Source: Escarpia spicata (Eukaryota > Annelida > Polychaeta > Sabellida > Siboglinidae). From it: a stretch of DNA of 64,000 nucleotides. Made by a program: the position numbers and the translations under genes. How positions within the stretch are numbered: position 1 is the stretch's first letter; the number at the start of each line of letters is the position of its first letter. The notes under the pieces were generated by a model, which was given only the letters and a program-made list of their open reading frames with translations, was not told where the DNA came from and ran no database searches. Positions 36,701-47,570 of this stretch are shown in pieces. Location of the stretch: the NCBI GenBank assembly GCA_963995525.1, contig OZ023206.1, forward strand, positions 26,225,384 through 26,289,383, written 5' to 3'.

Positions 36701-39700
36701 ACTTCTTTATTTCAAATAGATAGGTATACATTAATACACAAGACAAAATCTGTAGTGCACATGCTGGCTTGGCAATCTACCTAGGCAACAAATACATTTA
36801 CAAATCTGTAAATATTCATGCTAATACAGATACTTGGGAAGGTCACCTAGTTGAAATAACATATTGTGCTATGAAAAAAACAATAATTGTTGGAAATATA
36901 TATAGACCACCTAGATATAGAACTGAAAATTACCGTATATTTACAAACCAATTTGCATCAAATGCCTATAACCTATAATATATTAATATTTTGACATAAT
37001 CGTTTCACATGGTTTCTTCCCTAAACTTACTATGCCAACACGACTTTTAGAATATTATGGAACACTCATTGATAATTTGTTATGCTATTTGTCAAAAGGA
37101 TTCTTCAAATCCTCAGCTGGTATTTTAGCGAGAAATATTTCTGATCACTTTCCGTACTTTCTACGTCTGGACTATGTCGAATCACTAGTGCGATACCAAT
37201 GTTTATACGAATAAAACAAGAACATCCTGACTCACTCAATAAATTAAAAATTGAAATAATAAACTCAAATATTTATGATAAACTCTTGCGGATCCGAATG
37301 AAAACTACAATATCCTCGATGAAATTGTTACAGCAACTAAAGATAAATTTATACTATTAAATTTAACAAATATGAACATAAGAAAACTCATTGGATTACC
37401 AAGGACATTATTATGTTGATAAAATTTTGAAAAAAATTGTATTCGAGAATGAAGCAAAGTCAAAAAAAATACAGAGCATTATCATAAACTTAAAACTGAC
37501 TGACATATTTATAAAAAAAATCTTAAAAGTAATATTAGATTAGCTAAGCAAATGCATTATCAATCCAGTTTGGCAAAACATAAGCATGATGTTAAAAAGA
37601 CGAGGTGTTGAATTAAAGAAATTATTCAGAAAAGTCAAAAGAAAGAACAATTTCCAGATTTGTTCAAATATTAACAAAGAACTAACAAAGAGTAGCAATT
37701 GGTTGAAAGTTAATAAACTCTCACTAAATGCCAAAAAGACTAAATTCATGATTTATCATATGCCTCAAACGAAAGTAGAATACCCTGTATTACAAATATA
37801 TGGGGCATACATTGAATGTGTAAATGATTTAATTTAGGCATCACAATAAATAAGCATCTAAACTGGTCATACAAACAAAATAGCAAATAACATTTTTGAC
37901 CACCTAATACATTATATATTATGTACAATGCTCTTATTCTCCCTCGTATAAATTATGGCTTACTTTTGTGGGTCATCAGGCACATCGAATTTTCAAATTA
38001 CAGAAAAAAGCAATACGAATAATATCCTTGAGTAAATACAATGCTCACACAAGTCCTATTTTTAAAAGACTTCAATTACTCTAGTTGGATGACGTTTCTA
38101 AAATCCAACAATTATAATTTTAATATAAATTAATTAACAATCTTTTACCTTACTGCTTCAATGTTTTTTCAAAACACACACATCTATGATATTCAGCAGC
38201 ACAGCACACGTGAAAGAAATAATCTGTATATGTCCAGACTCAAACATGACTTTGCCAACAAATGCATTATACACAACATAGTTGACAAAGTTAACAATAC
38301 ACCAAGTATTATCATTAATAACATTTACACCCACAGTTTATATAGGTTTTCAACATACACAAAACCTTTCTATTTTAAATTATGAATCCAGTTGTCGTAT
38401 TCGTAATTGCTTTACTTCTAATTCGTAATACGTATTGAAATGTATACCTAAGTATCCATATGTATGTCAATGTGTACACGAGTACATATAATCAGTCCTT
38501 GTAATATGTTTGTATGTTGATACATTGAGTACTTATTAACTAAAAAAAACAAGTCATATGCTATTATGTTTTGTGTCAAGTAAATGTTGTTGTTGTTTAT
38601 ATTTATGGGGTGGCTCCTGTGCTAGCGATATTATATATCTTAATGGGAGTCTCCCGACTTTATATATTACTTACGTTATTCATTATACATGTAGTAGTAG
38701 TAAGTAGTAAAAGCTTTATTTAATGATGGTGACCATGTCACGTTATATCGTGATTTTCAATGGGCCATCTCACACTACATTCTTACATCAACATTTACAC
38801 AGCTTTTATAAAATATACAATTCACAACAATAAAAATTTAAATAATATAGTAAATTAAATAAATGAAAATAAATTAAATAATAAATGATTAATATTACAC
38901 TACAAATAAAACAACATCATGAATACATTTACCAATTCTAGAAAGATTAAAGTCAATAATAATAGTCAATAAGATCAAGATGAATAAATTAAAACAATTC
39001 GTCATTTTAAATAAAAACTTATTCAGGCATATCAATTGAAAAGTGCAAACAATTGTATACATCCTTCTTGAGAAATTTTAAAAAGACTGTTTTAAAGGTA
39101 TCTACACTATTGGCATTCTGTATAGATTCCGGGATAGTGTCCCATAGTTTCGCACCCCTATAAGCACCTACATGTATCGTATTTATAGGTCAAATACATT
39201 GATTCTGAGTTCTGAGTTATGAGTACATGTGGCTGCTATCGGTCTGACTACTATCTTCATTTATCATCGCGATTAGTTTCTGGATAGTCTTCATGCTTTG
39301 TATCACCAATCGTGAATGTTCAACGAACACAAGTGCAAGGTCTCCTGACGCGTGACTGCGGCTATCAATTGGTTTGAACTTTACACGCTACAAAGCTGCT
39401 TGCGCACCGGACCGGAAAATTGCCTGCCCGAGGAAGCGATCGCTGAAGCATGTCGCTGTGCAAAACATTGCTGCTTAATTTAAGGAGATGCATGCAGCCG
39501 CCTAGTCACCCGTTGAAGGCAACAATTGAAAGACTAAATTTATGTCGCCCACCAACATGACGTGGCACTACAGCCGGAATACGACGACGATCCAGGCCAA
39601 TTACCAGGGGCTTCAAGTTAGTCCATTAGCCGCGTAGTGGGGCTCGTCGTGGAGGTGGTGTAGGAGTTCTGTTTCAGAAAACATTGCAACTCGTTTCGCG

Positions 39701-42700
39701 TTCCGAAGTTAACACACATGCCAGTGAGGCGTTTCACGTTATTTTGAGGAACATCCGTATCGGCTGCACCACGCGCGCCATAGTCGTCTATTGACCGCCA
39801 TCGTGTATCGGTATCGTGTGTGACAATTTTAACACGCAATATGGCTATCCAACATGTACTGACGCATAGAACATGGCTGATTTGCTGGAGACTTCTGGCT
39901 TTGCACAACATGTCAGAGGTTCAAACCATGAGCGTGGCAACACACTGGGTCTTGTTATCACATCGGAGACGTCAGACATTATCGCCACCGAAGTTATGCC
40001 GATGAATATAATCACCGACCACTGCAATTGAATACTTGACTTCAACAATAGCTCAATTCCACCGACAGTAATTTTTTGTAGGAGGCTAAACATTATTTCA
40101 TTTCAGGATTCAATGTCCAAACAACACCATGTTCTCTGTGGTTGTTAACGATAATAGTATGCATACTGTGACCATTTTTCAGTTATGTAAGTGTCATAGT
40201 TTAGAGCTCGACTGAGGTTAAATGTCACGGAATTGGGCTATTGTTGAAATAAGATACTTGACATTTAATTTTAGTTTAGATTTTTGGTGCCCGGCTGTTG
40301 TGGACAGACACAGACGCACATACAGGCGCACATACACAGATACACAGATACACATATACACACATGCACACACCACACACAAAATGCATCACTATAATAG
40401 ATTTGTTCTAGCAGGCGATACAAAAATATCCGATTACGAGTGAATATATTTTCATTACTTCAGAACACGAATTATATATTCAAACAAATATGTCTGGTGA
40501 AACCGAAGCATAAAAGCAACCTAAGTACTTGGCGTCAAGATGCACAGAACTAGTGTCGATATCGACAGGTTAGATAAGCGAGTCGCAAGTCTGGCGAGGG
40601 TGATGAGTGAGTCACAAATCATCGCGCTCCTCCTCCTCATCATCACCTCCTCAAGTTGTTCGGGAATGTTGTTGATATAATTAATGGTGGGTTGACTGAG
40701 ATACTTTGAGAGCGACTTTACATCGTCAAGTTTATCTTTCTTTACTGGTACCATACTTGTGTAGTATGGCGCTGTTGGGAAGGTTGGTACAGCATTTGGC
40801 TTCAAGAGTGCGAATGGTGACTTAATAACGGCAGACATTAATTTTGAAGCATACACATGTAGTTTGTCACCGCTTGTGAAGCGGAATCATTCATAATCGC
40901 GAAAAGCCTGTTAAAGTGGCCTTTGTTGTTCAGTACCATGCCACCCGTCACTGCGGGCTTGATAACATTCTTCGAATTTGTGACGTGACGTCATCTAGCG
41001 GATTCTGCAGTCTGAGTTCAACAACGTCCCAACTCCATGGATTTGGGCCAATGTTGAAGTAAGACGTTATTTGACGGCGGCGCCACAGCGGCCTCCGCAA
41101 TTGAATTGGGTAGCTTTTCATGTCAGTTACTTGAAAGCTGGTCACCATGACGTATTCAACTCAATACCGCCAAACTAGTGGAGTTGGGCTGTTGTTGAAG
41201 TCAGGTATTCATTTGAATGTAAACTGCACCAACCCAAACCAAAGGGTCTGAAACAGCGATCGATAACAATGGGTTTGCAGCTGATCTGGCGGCTTCTGAT
41301 TTCCGTGATTCTGATTTGGACCCGGTAGTCATTCTCGCTTGGTATGACTCACCTCTACGCACTGTCGAAGATTACCATGCTCCATTCGTCACACGGACTA
41401 TCACGGTGTGGCCGATGACTCCATTGCATACCGGCGAGCTTGTCGATGTGAAACGTGCATTACGCCGTGCTGAAAGCCACTGGCGATGATCTGGTCTGAA
41501 CAGTCCGTCATCAAATATACACGGATATGCGCAACACTTATCGGAAGGCACGGTCGCAGTATTACCAGTCCGAGATCATAGCAGCGACGGATATGCAGAA
41601 GTCGCTACCTGATGGGTCTCATGCAACCGACCCTAAACTTGCGTCTAGCTTTCTGAGAAGCTTCACCGAGAAGATTGATGCGCGCTCCTGTGCAATCTGC
41701 CTCGACAGCCAGTTGTCGACCTAGCAACATATGTCATGTCTCCACTGATGTACGTTGAGGCTGCGTCGCCGACATATGTCAAATAAATAGTGTTGGCATC
41801 CGCTGCCAAGTCATGCGAACTTGACCCACTCTCATTGTCGCTCCTCAAGATACATCTTGATGCTCTCTTTCCGATGGTGGCACGTACAATCAATGCGTCT
41901 ATATCTTCTTCCGTGGTTCCACAGGCGATGAAGCATGCTGTTGTGAAACCAGTATTGAAGAAACATAACTATGACGTCAATGTACTCTCTAACTATCGTC
42001 CCATATCTAACATATCGTTTGTATCGAAGCCAGGAGAGCGCTTCATAGAATGACAACTACAACACTTCCTTCCTCGAGGGAAACGGCGTATATCCAGTCT
42101 ACCAGAGCACATATCGCCCCCGTCGTAGCGCCGAGACAGCGCTTCGGCGCATCCACATCGATCTGGCGCAGTCGACTGATGCATGTCGAGGTGTACTTCT
42201 GGTGCTACTACCTTGCTGCTGCACATGCTTGGCTAGCGTCCTACCTGCATGGCCGAACGCCTGTTGTACGCGTCAAAAAAGAAACATCGGAGATCAGTGT
42301 CATGAAGACCGGTGTTCCACAAGGGTCGGTCCTTGGACTGATACTATTTAATGTTTACATTGGTCGTTTAGTATTTCCCAATTCTCTCCTGGTATTCTTT
42401 CGTTTCCATGACGACTGTGGCCTTCCATTTGTCCGCAGGGAGTATGGTGATTGATTTTTCATTCTGTAGTTCTTCTAGAGCAGTTCTTTCCTGTCTGGTT
42501 ATATTCGGTTTTGGAGACTTAGCTGCCTTCAAAACTCCCGCGATGTCTGCACGAAGTTTGTCTTTTTGATATTGTGGCAAGATCCATGTTGCTTGTTATG
42601 CCACTACAATGAACTCTTCGGTCGGGACTTTTTCCGGTGTTACCGCGTAGTTTATTCCCTTCGCTGATACATTGTTCTGATCCTCGGACAGTTTTTTATT

Positions 42701-44841
42701 TGGACATATTTATTACACACTGTTCTTATCCGGTCAGATCCAGTTATGTAGATATTTCTCTCTTCGCTTCATGGGACTGAATCTTCTGTTGATGTCGCCA
42801 TATTGTTTTCTCGTTCATACTCTCGTTGACACTATTTTGTCGATACTTTCTTCTCAGGTTGCTGACCATTCTTCAGGATAATACATTTCTATGCAAATTA
42901 ATTCTTTTAAACGTACCCATTACGTGAATTTTCACCGTTTAGAGGCTTTTCGATGTGACACACCAACTTCTTCAGTATATGTGACGTATGACGTCATTGT
43001 ACATGTGAGGTAGTTCGTAGTCGTAGCAGTGTCGACTGTCAATAAACGCATCCACGCAACAACATCATTTCATACACAGGGAGGGAGCGAATATAGTGGA
43101 CAAGGAAGTCAACAAAAACACGGCAAATAAAAGAAGCCACATGGATCAGAAAAGCCAGGACAGCAATCGATCGAGACGAGGGGAATTACAAACTATCTCA
43201 CATGTACGATGACGTCATACGTCACATGAACTGAAAAAGTTAGTGTGTCATATCGAAAAGCCTCTACAAGGTAAAAAATACACATATCGAATATGCTTAA
43301 AAAAACTAATTTGCATAGAAATGAGTTATCCTGAAGAATGTTCAGCAAGGTATTTGGTATTCATCTTGCTGGCGTTTAGCATATGGTTAGATATATTCTG
43401 TCATCTCTTCTTATGATACTACAGCCGAATTTGCCAAAGCTATTCCAGTTGTACTTCTGGTCACCGTGCGGCAATCTTCTTCTGGTTTTGTTCTCCTGCT
43501 TAATCTATTTTACATCTTATTTTTTGCTTCACGTTTTTGTCTCTATCATGTCGACTATCTGCTTCTTTACGCTCCATGCCTTCTGACTTTAGCGACATTC
43601 GCACAATTTTGTCTCTTGCAAATATTAGAAACTAAATGTAATTAGCTGGTCTTTCGAAAGGTTTGAGTAAACTAAGATTGTATTTTATTCTTTTTTTAAC
43701 CCTCGACATATATACACATCATAATTATTGTTGGGAGCCTTAAGGTTTATTTGGGGGGGGGGGTAGGTAGACTCAGTGGGGTGGAGGTGCACGTTTCTTG
43801 GAAGCTTCTAAGAGAAGGATGCAGTTGGAGATTTTTGGCGCCTCAACGAGGGAGCAGCTTAACCATTTTGGAGCCTCGGAGGGTGCAGTTGGAGTGTTTT
43901 GGGGAGTCTCATGGAGTGTCAAATGGAGGGTTTTGGGAGCCTGACTTGAGCGCAGTTGGATTTTTTTAAACCTGATTGCGCAAGGAAAGAACTGCCTGTG
44001 GTTACAAAACATTCATGAGATGATGGCATTGTTAACGTATTAGAAATTTGTTATAATAGTTTGTTCCATTTTAATAACCACCGTCATGGTTACACATGTC
44101 CGCCCACATCAAGGTGAAAATATGTTGTGACATAACTCGCAACATGGTTTCAGGCAGAAACACATTGTGAGAAGTGAGGTTGTTTGTTGATAATTAACTA
44201 CAACTTCAAATAGGCTGATCTCAAATGTGGTGTTACCATTTAGAGGAATGCAGCCATTATTGCCAATATGAACGCACTAATACTATTGAATCGTCCATCA
44301 AGTACGACACGCTTGTGGTTTAGAAGCTTACAGGTAAACGTTACGAAGCGTTACATGGCTCTGTGGGTAAGCGTTGCGTAACGAATTTTGAAATGGTCAT
44401 TCGTTGAGCTGTTGATATCAGATTGACAGAGCATTAATTTTGTTCAACCAAGTTTTGGTAGTTTTCAACATTTTTCCAATGACGGTGTACCAGGTGCATT
44501 CTTTTTATGACATGTGTAGAGTTATATTTTGCCTGTAAAATAATCAATACAAACAATATCAGCTTTACAAAGCGTTACAAGAGGTGGCGGGATTCTAAAG
44601 ATGTTCACAAATAACTTTTATTATAACTAATGGACGATGGACCTACGACTGGTGCAGCCGTTTTCTTTCTGTTCCCAGTTCGCGTGAGTGTCGCCTTGCT
44701 GCGGCGATGGGGAATCGGCAACTGGCAGAGAAAACATCACGGCAGACAAGATGCCTTGTCATGACTGGAATAATTTTCGTTATAGTAGCAGTCATCGCGG
44801 GCGTAATAGTTATCGTAGTAACTGTTTCGCAGGATCAGTGA
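29569..44841 (+). CDS. CD225/dispanin (IFITM-like) transmembrane protein, 4 exons
   Basis: Exons: 29,569-29,588; 30,165-30,340; 33,957-34,167; 44,679-44,841, with phases 2, 1 and 2 at the joins, giving 189 residues. Residues 1-66 are Pro/Tyr-rich with PPPY at 42-45 and 52-55 (WW-domain ligands). [19 protein letters not shown] (108-126) then PIIGKMALV is the first CD225 hydrophobic segment with a paired cysteine, the palmitoylation position in IFITMs. [20 protein letters not shown] (136-155) is the cytosolic loop. RCLVMTG (160-166) then a run of V/I/A is the second membrane segment, ending SQDQ. Known relatives sit in plasma or endosomal membranes and some restrict viral fusion; a role here is inference. 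Donors are GTATGA, GTAAGT and GTTAGT. The acceptor of exon 2 has a poor pyrimidine tract, the weakest point of the model. Exon 3 comes from the second copy of a tandem duplication. Confidence 0.75.
30655..31185. mobile_element. Foldback/MITE-like hairpin element in a dispanin intron, copy 1
   Basis: Outer inverted ends ACTTGAAAAGTTAAAACATA then TTTATCAGTCTCTCCTTTAT, and the reverse at 31,130-31,185. Inside, TAGACGTACATCTATTGC and its complement recur several times around (TA)n, making nested hairpins. A smaller separate hairpin (GTTGGATAGAAAT...ATTTCTATCCAAC) lies just upstream at 30,577-30,640. No protein is coded. Confidence 0.7.
31324..31366 (+). pseudogene. Truncated duplicate of dispanin exon 3
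   Basis: Matches the start of exon 3 at 33,957 but lacks 20 bases (the CTCAGTTTGCGCC... segment between two GGA triplets) and is cut after about 43 bases by the LINE at 31,357. The frame is lost and no donor remains, so copy 1 cannot make a full protein by itself. Confidence 0.75.
31357..32831 (+). mobile_element. LINE copy lacking the RT core, duplicate
   Basis: Contains endonuclease landmarks ([27 protein letters not shown], then [17 protein letters not shown] and [23 protein letters not shown]), the linker, then jumps from KRKNNF to [20 protein letters not shown]. The RT catalytic domain is missing. It stops at 32,831, where the next duplication copy begins. Several stops. Confidence 0.8.
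32925..33092 (+). CDS. Duplicate PPPY exon of dispanin, possible alternative exon
   Basis: Nearly identical to exon 2 (30,165-30,340). Four extra bases (GGTA) relative to copy 1 create an acceptor, TTTGTCTTTAG, with a better pyrimidine tract. From there to the GTAAGT donor at 33,093 the exon is 168 nt, phase 1 at both ends and open, so it could be spliced between exon 2 and exon 3 without breaking the frame, adding PPPY and PPSY motifs. Used instead of exon 2 after exon 1 (phase 2) it would hit a stop. Its use is inference. Confidence 0.45.
33420..33815. mobile_element. Foldback/MITE-like hairpin element, copy 2
   Basis: Same outer arms as copy 1 at 30,655-31,185, but fewer internal hairpin blocks and different (TA)n lengths. 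The small upstream hairpin is at 33,329-33,390. It lies in the intron before dispanin exon 3. Confidence 0.7.
34850..35375 (+). mobile_element. LINE ORF1 fragment (coiled coil end and RNA-binding domain)
   Basis: [20 protein letters not shown] then DIP is the coiled-coil/linker signature. After a frameshift, IECAHRTG, then [20 protein letters not shown] and [33 protein letters not shown] match the RRM and C-terminal domain of LINE-1-type ORF1 (R.I.VRF.....R..V...AR.L....I.I..D......KR..L). Stops after ID.IP and after VYVN mean it is dead. It lies in the last dispanin intron. Confidence 0.7.
35376..36436. other. AT-rich intronic sequence, nothing recognised
   Basis: A long hydrophobic frame at 35,874-36,275 has the composition expected of AT-rich DNA and no recognisable family, so it is not called. 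Confidence 0.5.
36437..38650 (+). mobile_element. LINE with deleted RT core, parent copy
   Basis: Same element as 31,357-32,831, but it continues past 37,885 to the C-terminus: [14 protein letters not shown], then [33 protein letters not shown] and [12 protein letters not shown], then a 3' tail with GTTGTTGTTGTTTATATTTA. The jump from KRKNNF to [10 protein letters not shown] (RT core lost) is identical in both copies, so that deletion predates the duplication. Confidence 0.8.
38715..39200 (-). mobile_element. LINE 3' end (RT C-terminus)
   Basis: On the minus strand near 39,185-39,050 the frame reads [20 protein letters not shown] then [16 protein letters not shown]. This is the terminal RGAKLWNSLP..I.....L..FK..LK motif of CR1-type RTs. 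The AT-rich sequence to 38,715 is presumably 3' UTR. It abuts the 3' end of the plus-strand LINE, tail to tail. Confidence 0.75.
39530..40062 (+). mobile_element. LINE endonuclease-domain fragment
   Basis: [17 protein letters not shown] marks the RGGGVALLY box of APE-type endonucleases. Later [20 protein letters not shown] then [13 protein letters not shown] and IITDHC give the usual end of the domain (HTLDLVLT, ISDHH). Several stops. Probably the 5' half of the element whose RT half is at 41,210-42,367. Confidence 0.7.
40063..41209. other. Insert-like region between LINE halves
   Basis: Contains a short CA-rich tract (40,310-40,380) and a minus-strand frame at 40,856-40,521 ([16 protein letters not shown], then [20 protein letters not shown]) that looks like a mobile-element protein tail but is not identified. 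A phrase like TGGAATTGGGCTATTGTTGA appears near 40,231, 41,035 and 41,168, and inverted near 40,040-40,062. Confidence 0.4.
41210..42367 (+). mobile_element. LINE linker and RT fragment
   Basis: Linker: [20 protein letters not shown] then [16 protein letters not shown], and [73 protein letters not shown]. After frameshifts, [12 protein letters not shown] and then [18 protein letters not shown] (motif B region). It is cut at 42,367, where a Penelope-like sequence in the opposite strand begins. Confidence 0.8.
42368..42690 (-). mobile_element. Penelope-like retroelement, N-terminal part
   Basis: Minus frame: [20 protein letters not shown], then a stop, [37 protein letters not shown], then [19 protein letters not shown]. 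The block PN.T..E..AL..L..D..I.I.PADKGGA.VVMD is diagnostic of the region just before the RT core of Penelope-like elements; here KGG is KWK. The RT core that should follow is absent, cut by the LINE at 42,367. Confidence 0.75.
42865..43345. repeat. Inverted terminal segments of Penelope-like copies
   Basis: About 150 bp at 42,865-43,015 is the reverse complement, with substitutions, of 43,190-43,345. Shared blocks: AATTAATTTGCATAGAAATG, ATCCTGAAGAATG.TCAGCAA, TCGAAAAGCCTCTA, ATGACGTCATACGTCACAT. In this family the upstream pseudo-LTR repeats the 3' end, so two copies placed head to head explain the inversion. Confidence 0.7.
43055..43232 (+). mobile_element. Penelope-like element, GIY-YIG endonuclease C-terminus
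   Basis: Plus-strand frames read [19 protein letters not shown], a shifted stretch, then [13 protein letters not shown] just before the repeat at 43,190-43,345. The end SHMYD is the usual C-terminal LSHVYD motif after the last part of the GIY-YIG endonuclease of Penelope-like elements. Only the last 50 or so codons remain. Confidence 0.6.
43346..44640. other. Intronic sequence with one minisatellite
   Basis: Nothing coding seen between the Penelope remnant and dispanin exon 4, apart from the tandem repeat at 43,818-43,975. Confidence 0.5.
43818..43975. repeat. Degenerate minisatellite, unit of about 33 bp
   Basis: About five units on the theme GCAGTTGGAG..TTTTGGGAGC then CTC..GAGGGT. They explain the open frames on both strands here. 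Confidence 0.7.
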
Positions 44842-44912
44842 TAGTATCCGGATATTCGCTTATCGTCGGGGCGGCACACTTGTACGCGCCATAAGTATAC
44901 AAGTATATACAT

Positions 44913-44946
<34 letters not shown>

Positions 44947-45356
44947 TGATTCACTCTGCAAGAGACATATGGTGTATGCCGTCCGGACGATATATATATA
45001 TATATATTGTACTGTTATGTTATGTAATGTCATATTTGTTGCTTGTGCTGTATCAAACTGTTTTGCATTTAATATGTAAATTGTCTTGTTTTTGTTTGAA
45101 TAACGCTTTTGATTGATTGATCGCTTGATTGATTTTCTATCGATATTCATAATTACCATATAAAATCACGAATGTGGCGACACAGTGCACGTTATGAGAG
45201 TGTTACGTTTACGGGTTGTTTAACTGATTGACTGACTCATGAGATTATGGCATTGTTAACGTATTAGAATTGATGTAAACATTTAGAATTGATCGAATGG
45301 TCTTCATATAACATATGTACACAACGTATGACTGCTACGCTATTTCACATGTTAGT

Positions 45357-45520
45357 GGGGAGCGGTGGCCGCGCGGTAGTGCGCCGGCCTGCTGATCGAA
45401 GGGACGATGGTACGATTCTACCGGCCGCCGTTACGAAACCTATGCAATTTTGTTCACCTCATGTTGCCTGTGTCTTTCGGAAGAGACAATAAAAGCTGTA
45501 GGTCCATTCTATGTGGTATT
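45357..45520 (+). mobile_element. tRNA-derived SINE
   Basis: A tRNA-like head carries box A (GTGGCCGCGCGGTAGTGCGC) and box B (GGTACGATTCT, one change from GGTTCGATTCC) at normal spacing. A tail with TTTCGGAAGAGACAATAAAA and GTAGGTCC resembles the conserved 3' part of invertebrate SINEs. It would have been transcribed by RNA polymerase III and mobilised by a LINE. It lies just downstream of the dispanin stop, in sense orientation. Confidence 0.7.
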
Positions 45521-45572
45521 TATGCCAGTGAAAATAAATATAAATATGAAACTTGTCGTTGACTGACAGAGA

Positions 45573-45920
45573 CATACATACATACATACATACATACATA
45601 CATGCATACATACATACATACATACATGCATGCATACATACATACATACATATACACACGCACACATGCGCACACGCGCACACACACACACACATACATA
45701 AATACATACATACATACACACATGCATGCATGCATACATACATACATGCATGCATACATACATACATATACACACACGCGCGCGCACACACACACACGCA
45801 TACATACATACATACATACATACTTACATACATTCATACATACATGCAAACATACATACATACATACATGCTTGCATGAATGCATACATACATACATGCA
45901 TGCATACATACATACATTGT
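45573..45920. repeat. (CATA)n/(CA)n compound microsatellite
   Basis: CATACATA units with CATGCATG and CACACGCG interruptions. Produces many spurious Met-Tyr-Val-Cys and His-Thr-Tyr-Ile frames. Confidence 0.97.
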
Positions 45921-46282
45921 TAATTATACAAAATTCCAACCAGTTTCGTCACAGCGCTCCAAGGAAATGGTTGTACAGTCACTATTAGGCGTAAATTGAT
46001 ACACGTGTAACTAAACCCGACATACCTCATTCTATATAATGCGATGTATGATTGTTACAACAAGTTGTCTTTGTTAGAAATAACTAGTAAATATATTGCT
46101 AACTGTTACTGTTTATACTATATATTTGTGTGTTTAGATATCACCACGTTATGTACATTAAAGGTACACATTCTGATTTTGTTATCGTAGAACCATCAAT
46201 CATATTCCATGGTCCAAAAACACCCACACACCGTACATCCCCGTACAAACACATTTCCCACATTTAGGAAAAAAGTAAGTTC

Positions 46283-46316
<34 letters not shown>

Positions 46317-47570
46317 ATACATACATATATACATATAGATATATATATATATATATATATATATAACAGGACTGCTCAACATGCTTTATATTTTACTCCC
46401 TGGCAGACCTGTTCAATCGTTCGCCATCTCGACTTCTCTGGGAAACAATCAGCAACGCTGCAGTTAATGTGTGAAGATATATATTTGTACACAAATGTCC
46501 ACCACTGTCTTTAACCAGGTACTCATTCAGCTGAATGAACTGGAGCAACGTAGAGTGAACGAACTTGCCCAAGGTTCCACACAGCAGCACAGGATTCGAA
46601 AACGGATTGTCTCGATTGAGAGTCCATTGGTCTCATTAGCGAATGACCAGTTAAAAATTACCATTGTGGCTGACTCTGTGTGATGCAGCAATCATTGCCA
46701 GTTAAAGCGCACGTTAAACATATACAGTTCAATGATTATGACGATGATGAGAATGATCAGGCCTGATGAAAAATCCCAACAGGTTGCTGATGCGGACGTC
46801 GCGTGATGCTTTCTTGGCCAACGCTCTGTCCCCATTCCGTGCGGCAGCTCGACATTCTATCGAGCTAGGAGAGACCAAGTCGTACTTACAGATCTGTGAC
46901 CTGCCACCACAGCGAAGTGGGTATAAAGGCGCAACATTGTGAAATAAAGCTTTGTATATTTTTGATTCCATAGATCATGAGCATAAAAATGGTACTTCAT
47001 TTAGAACAATCTACAGTAGTTGTATGAATAATTATGTAATGCTAATTTTGTTTATCAAACTTTGAAAATGATATGTTTTAAGAATCGAGGATAGTTTGAC
47101 TAGAATATTTTCTATTGTGTTTTAATGTATTTTTGTACTGTATTAGTGGTGATTAATTTGTTCGAGGAAAATAAACTGGACATTGAAAGGTGAGGTTTTA
47201 AGTTAGCATTTCTGTCAAAATCACACAGCAATACGGGCATATAGACAGCGATGTTTGGCTCGTGTGCAGAATGAGCCTGAGACAATTAATACTCAGTACG
47301 CTGAGGCGGGTCATCCTCGCGCGCCAGGGGTCGCTGCTGATGATTACGGCTGTGCCAGCCAGCAGTACCCCTTGGCTGATCGCTTTGCGAAACTCTGAAT
47401 TTAAGCTCAGCCTATGAAATCACTCACTAGATCAGTGGTTGGCGGCAGGTCAGGTGTTCATATAGTCTCGCTTCACCGACTCTCTCCTGGCTGCGTGACT
47501 TCGCCAGAACGATAGTCTGGCTCTGAATGGCCCTTCTGAATGTTATGCCATGAGAGTTGCCACCTAGTTA
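45921..47570. other. Unassigned sequence before the right arm
   Basis: (TA)n/(TG)n tracts at 46,282-46,365. A plus frame at 46,519-46,683 (after TTTAACCAG; QLNELEQRRVNELAQGS) could be an exon but has no recognisable domain. A 40-bp block at 46,378-46,417 (ACTCCCTGGCAGACCTGTT) recurs inverted at 51,687-51,730. Confidence 0.4.

Larger units (their letters stand above)
32829..37885 (+). repeat. Second, complete copy of the tandem duplication
   Basis: Unit of 5,057 bp: PPPY exon, hairpin intron, dispanin exon 3, LINE ORF1 fragment, unassigned sequence, and the 5' part of an RT-deleted LINE. See 30,082-32,831 for the matching pieces. Confidence 0.75.

Noticed and set aside
45459..45988. Met-Tyr-Val-Cys and His-Thr-Tyr-Ile frames over 100 residues
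   Set aside because: Translation of the (CATA)n compound microsatellite.
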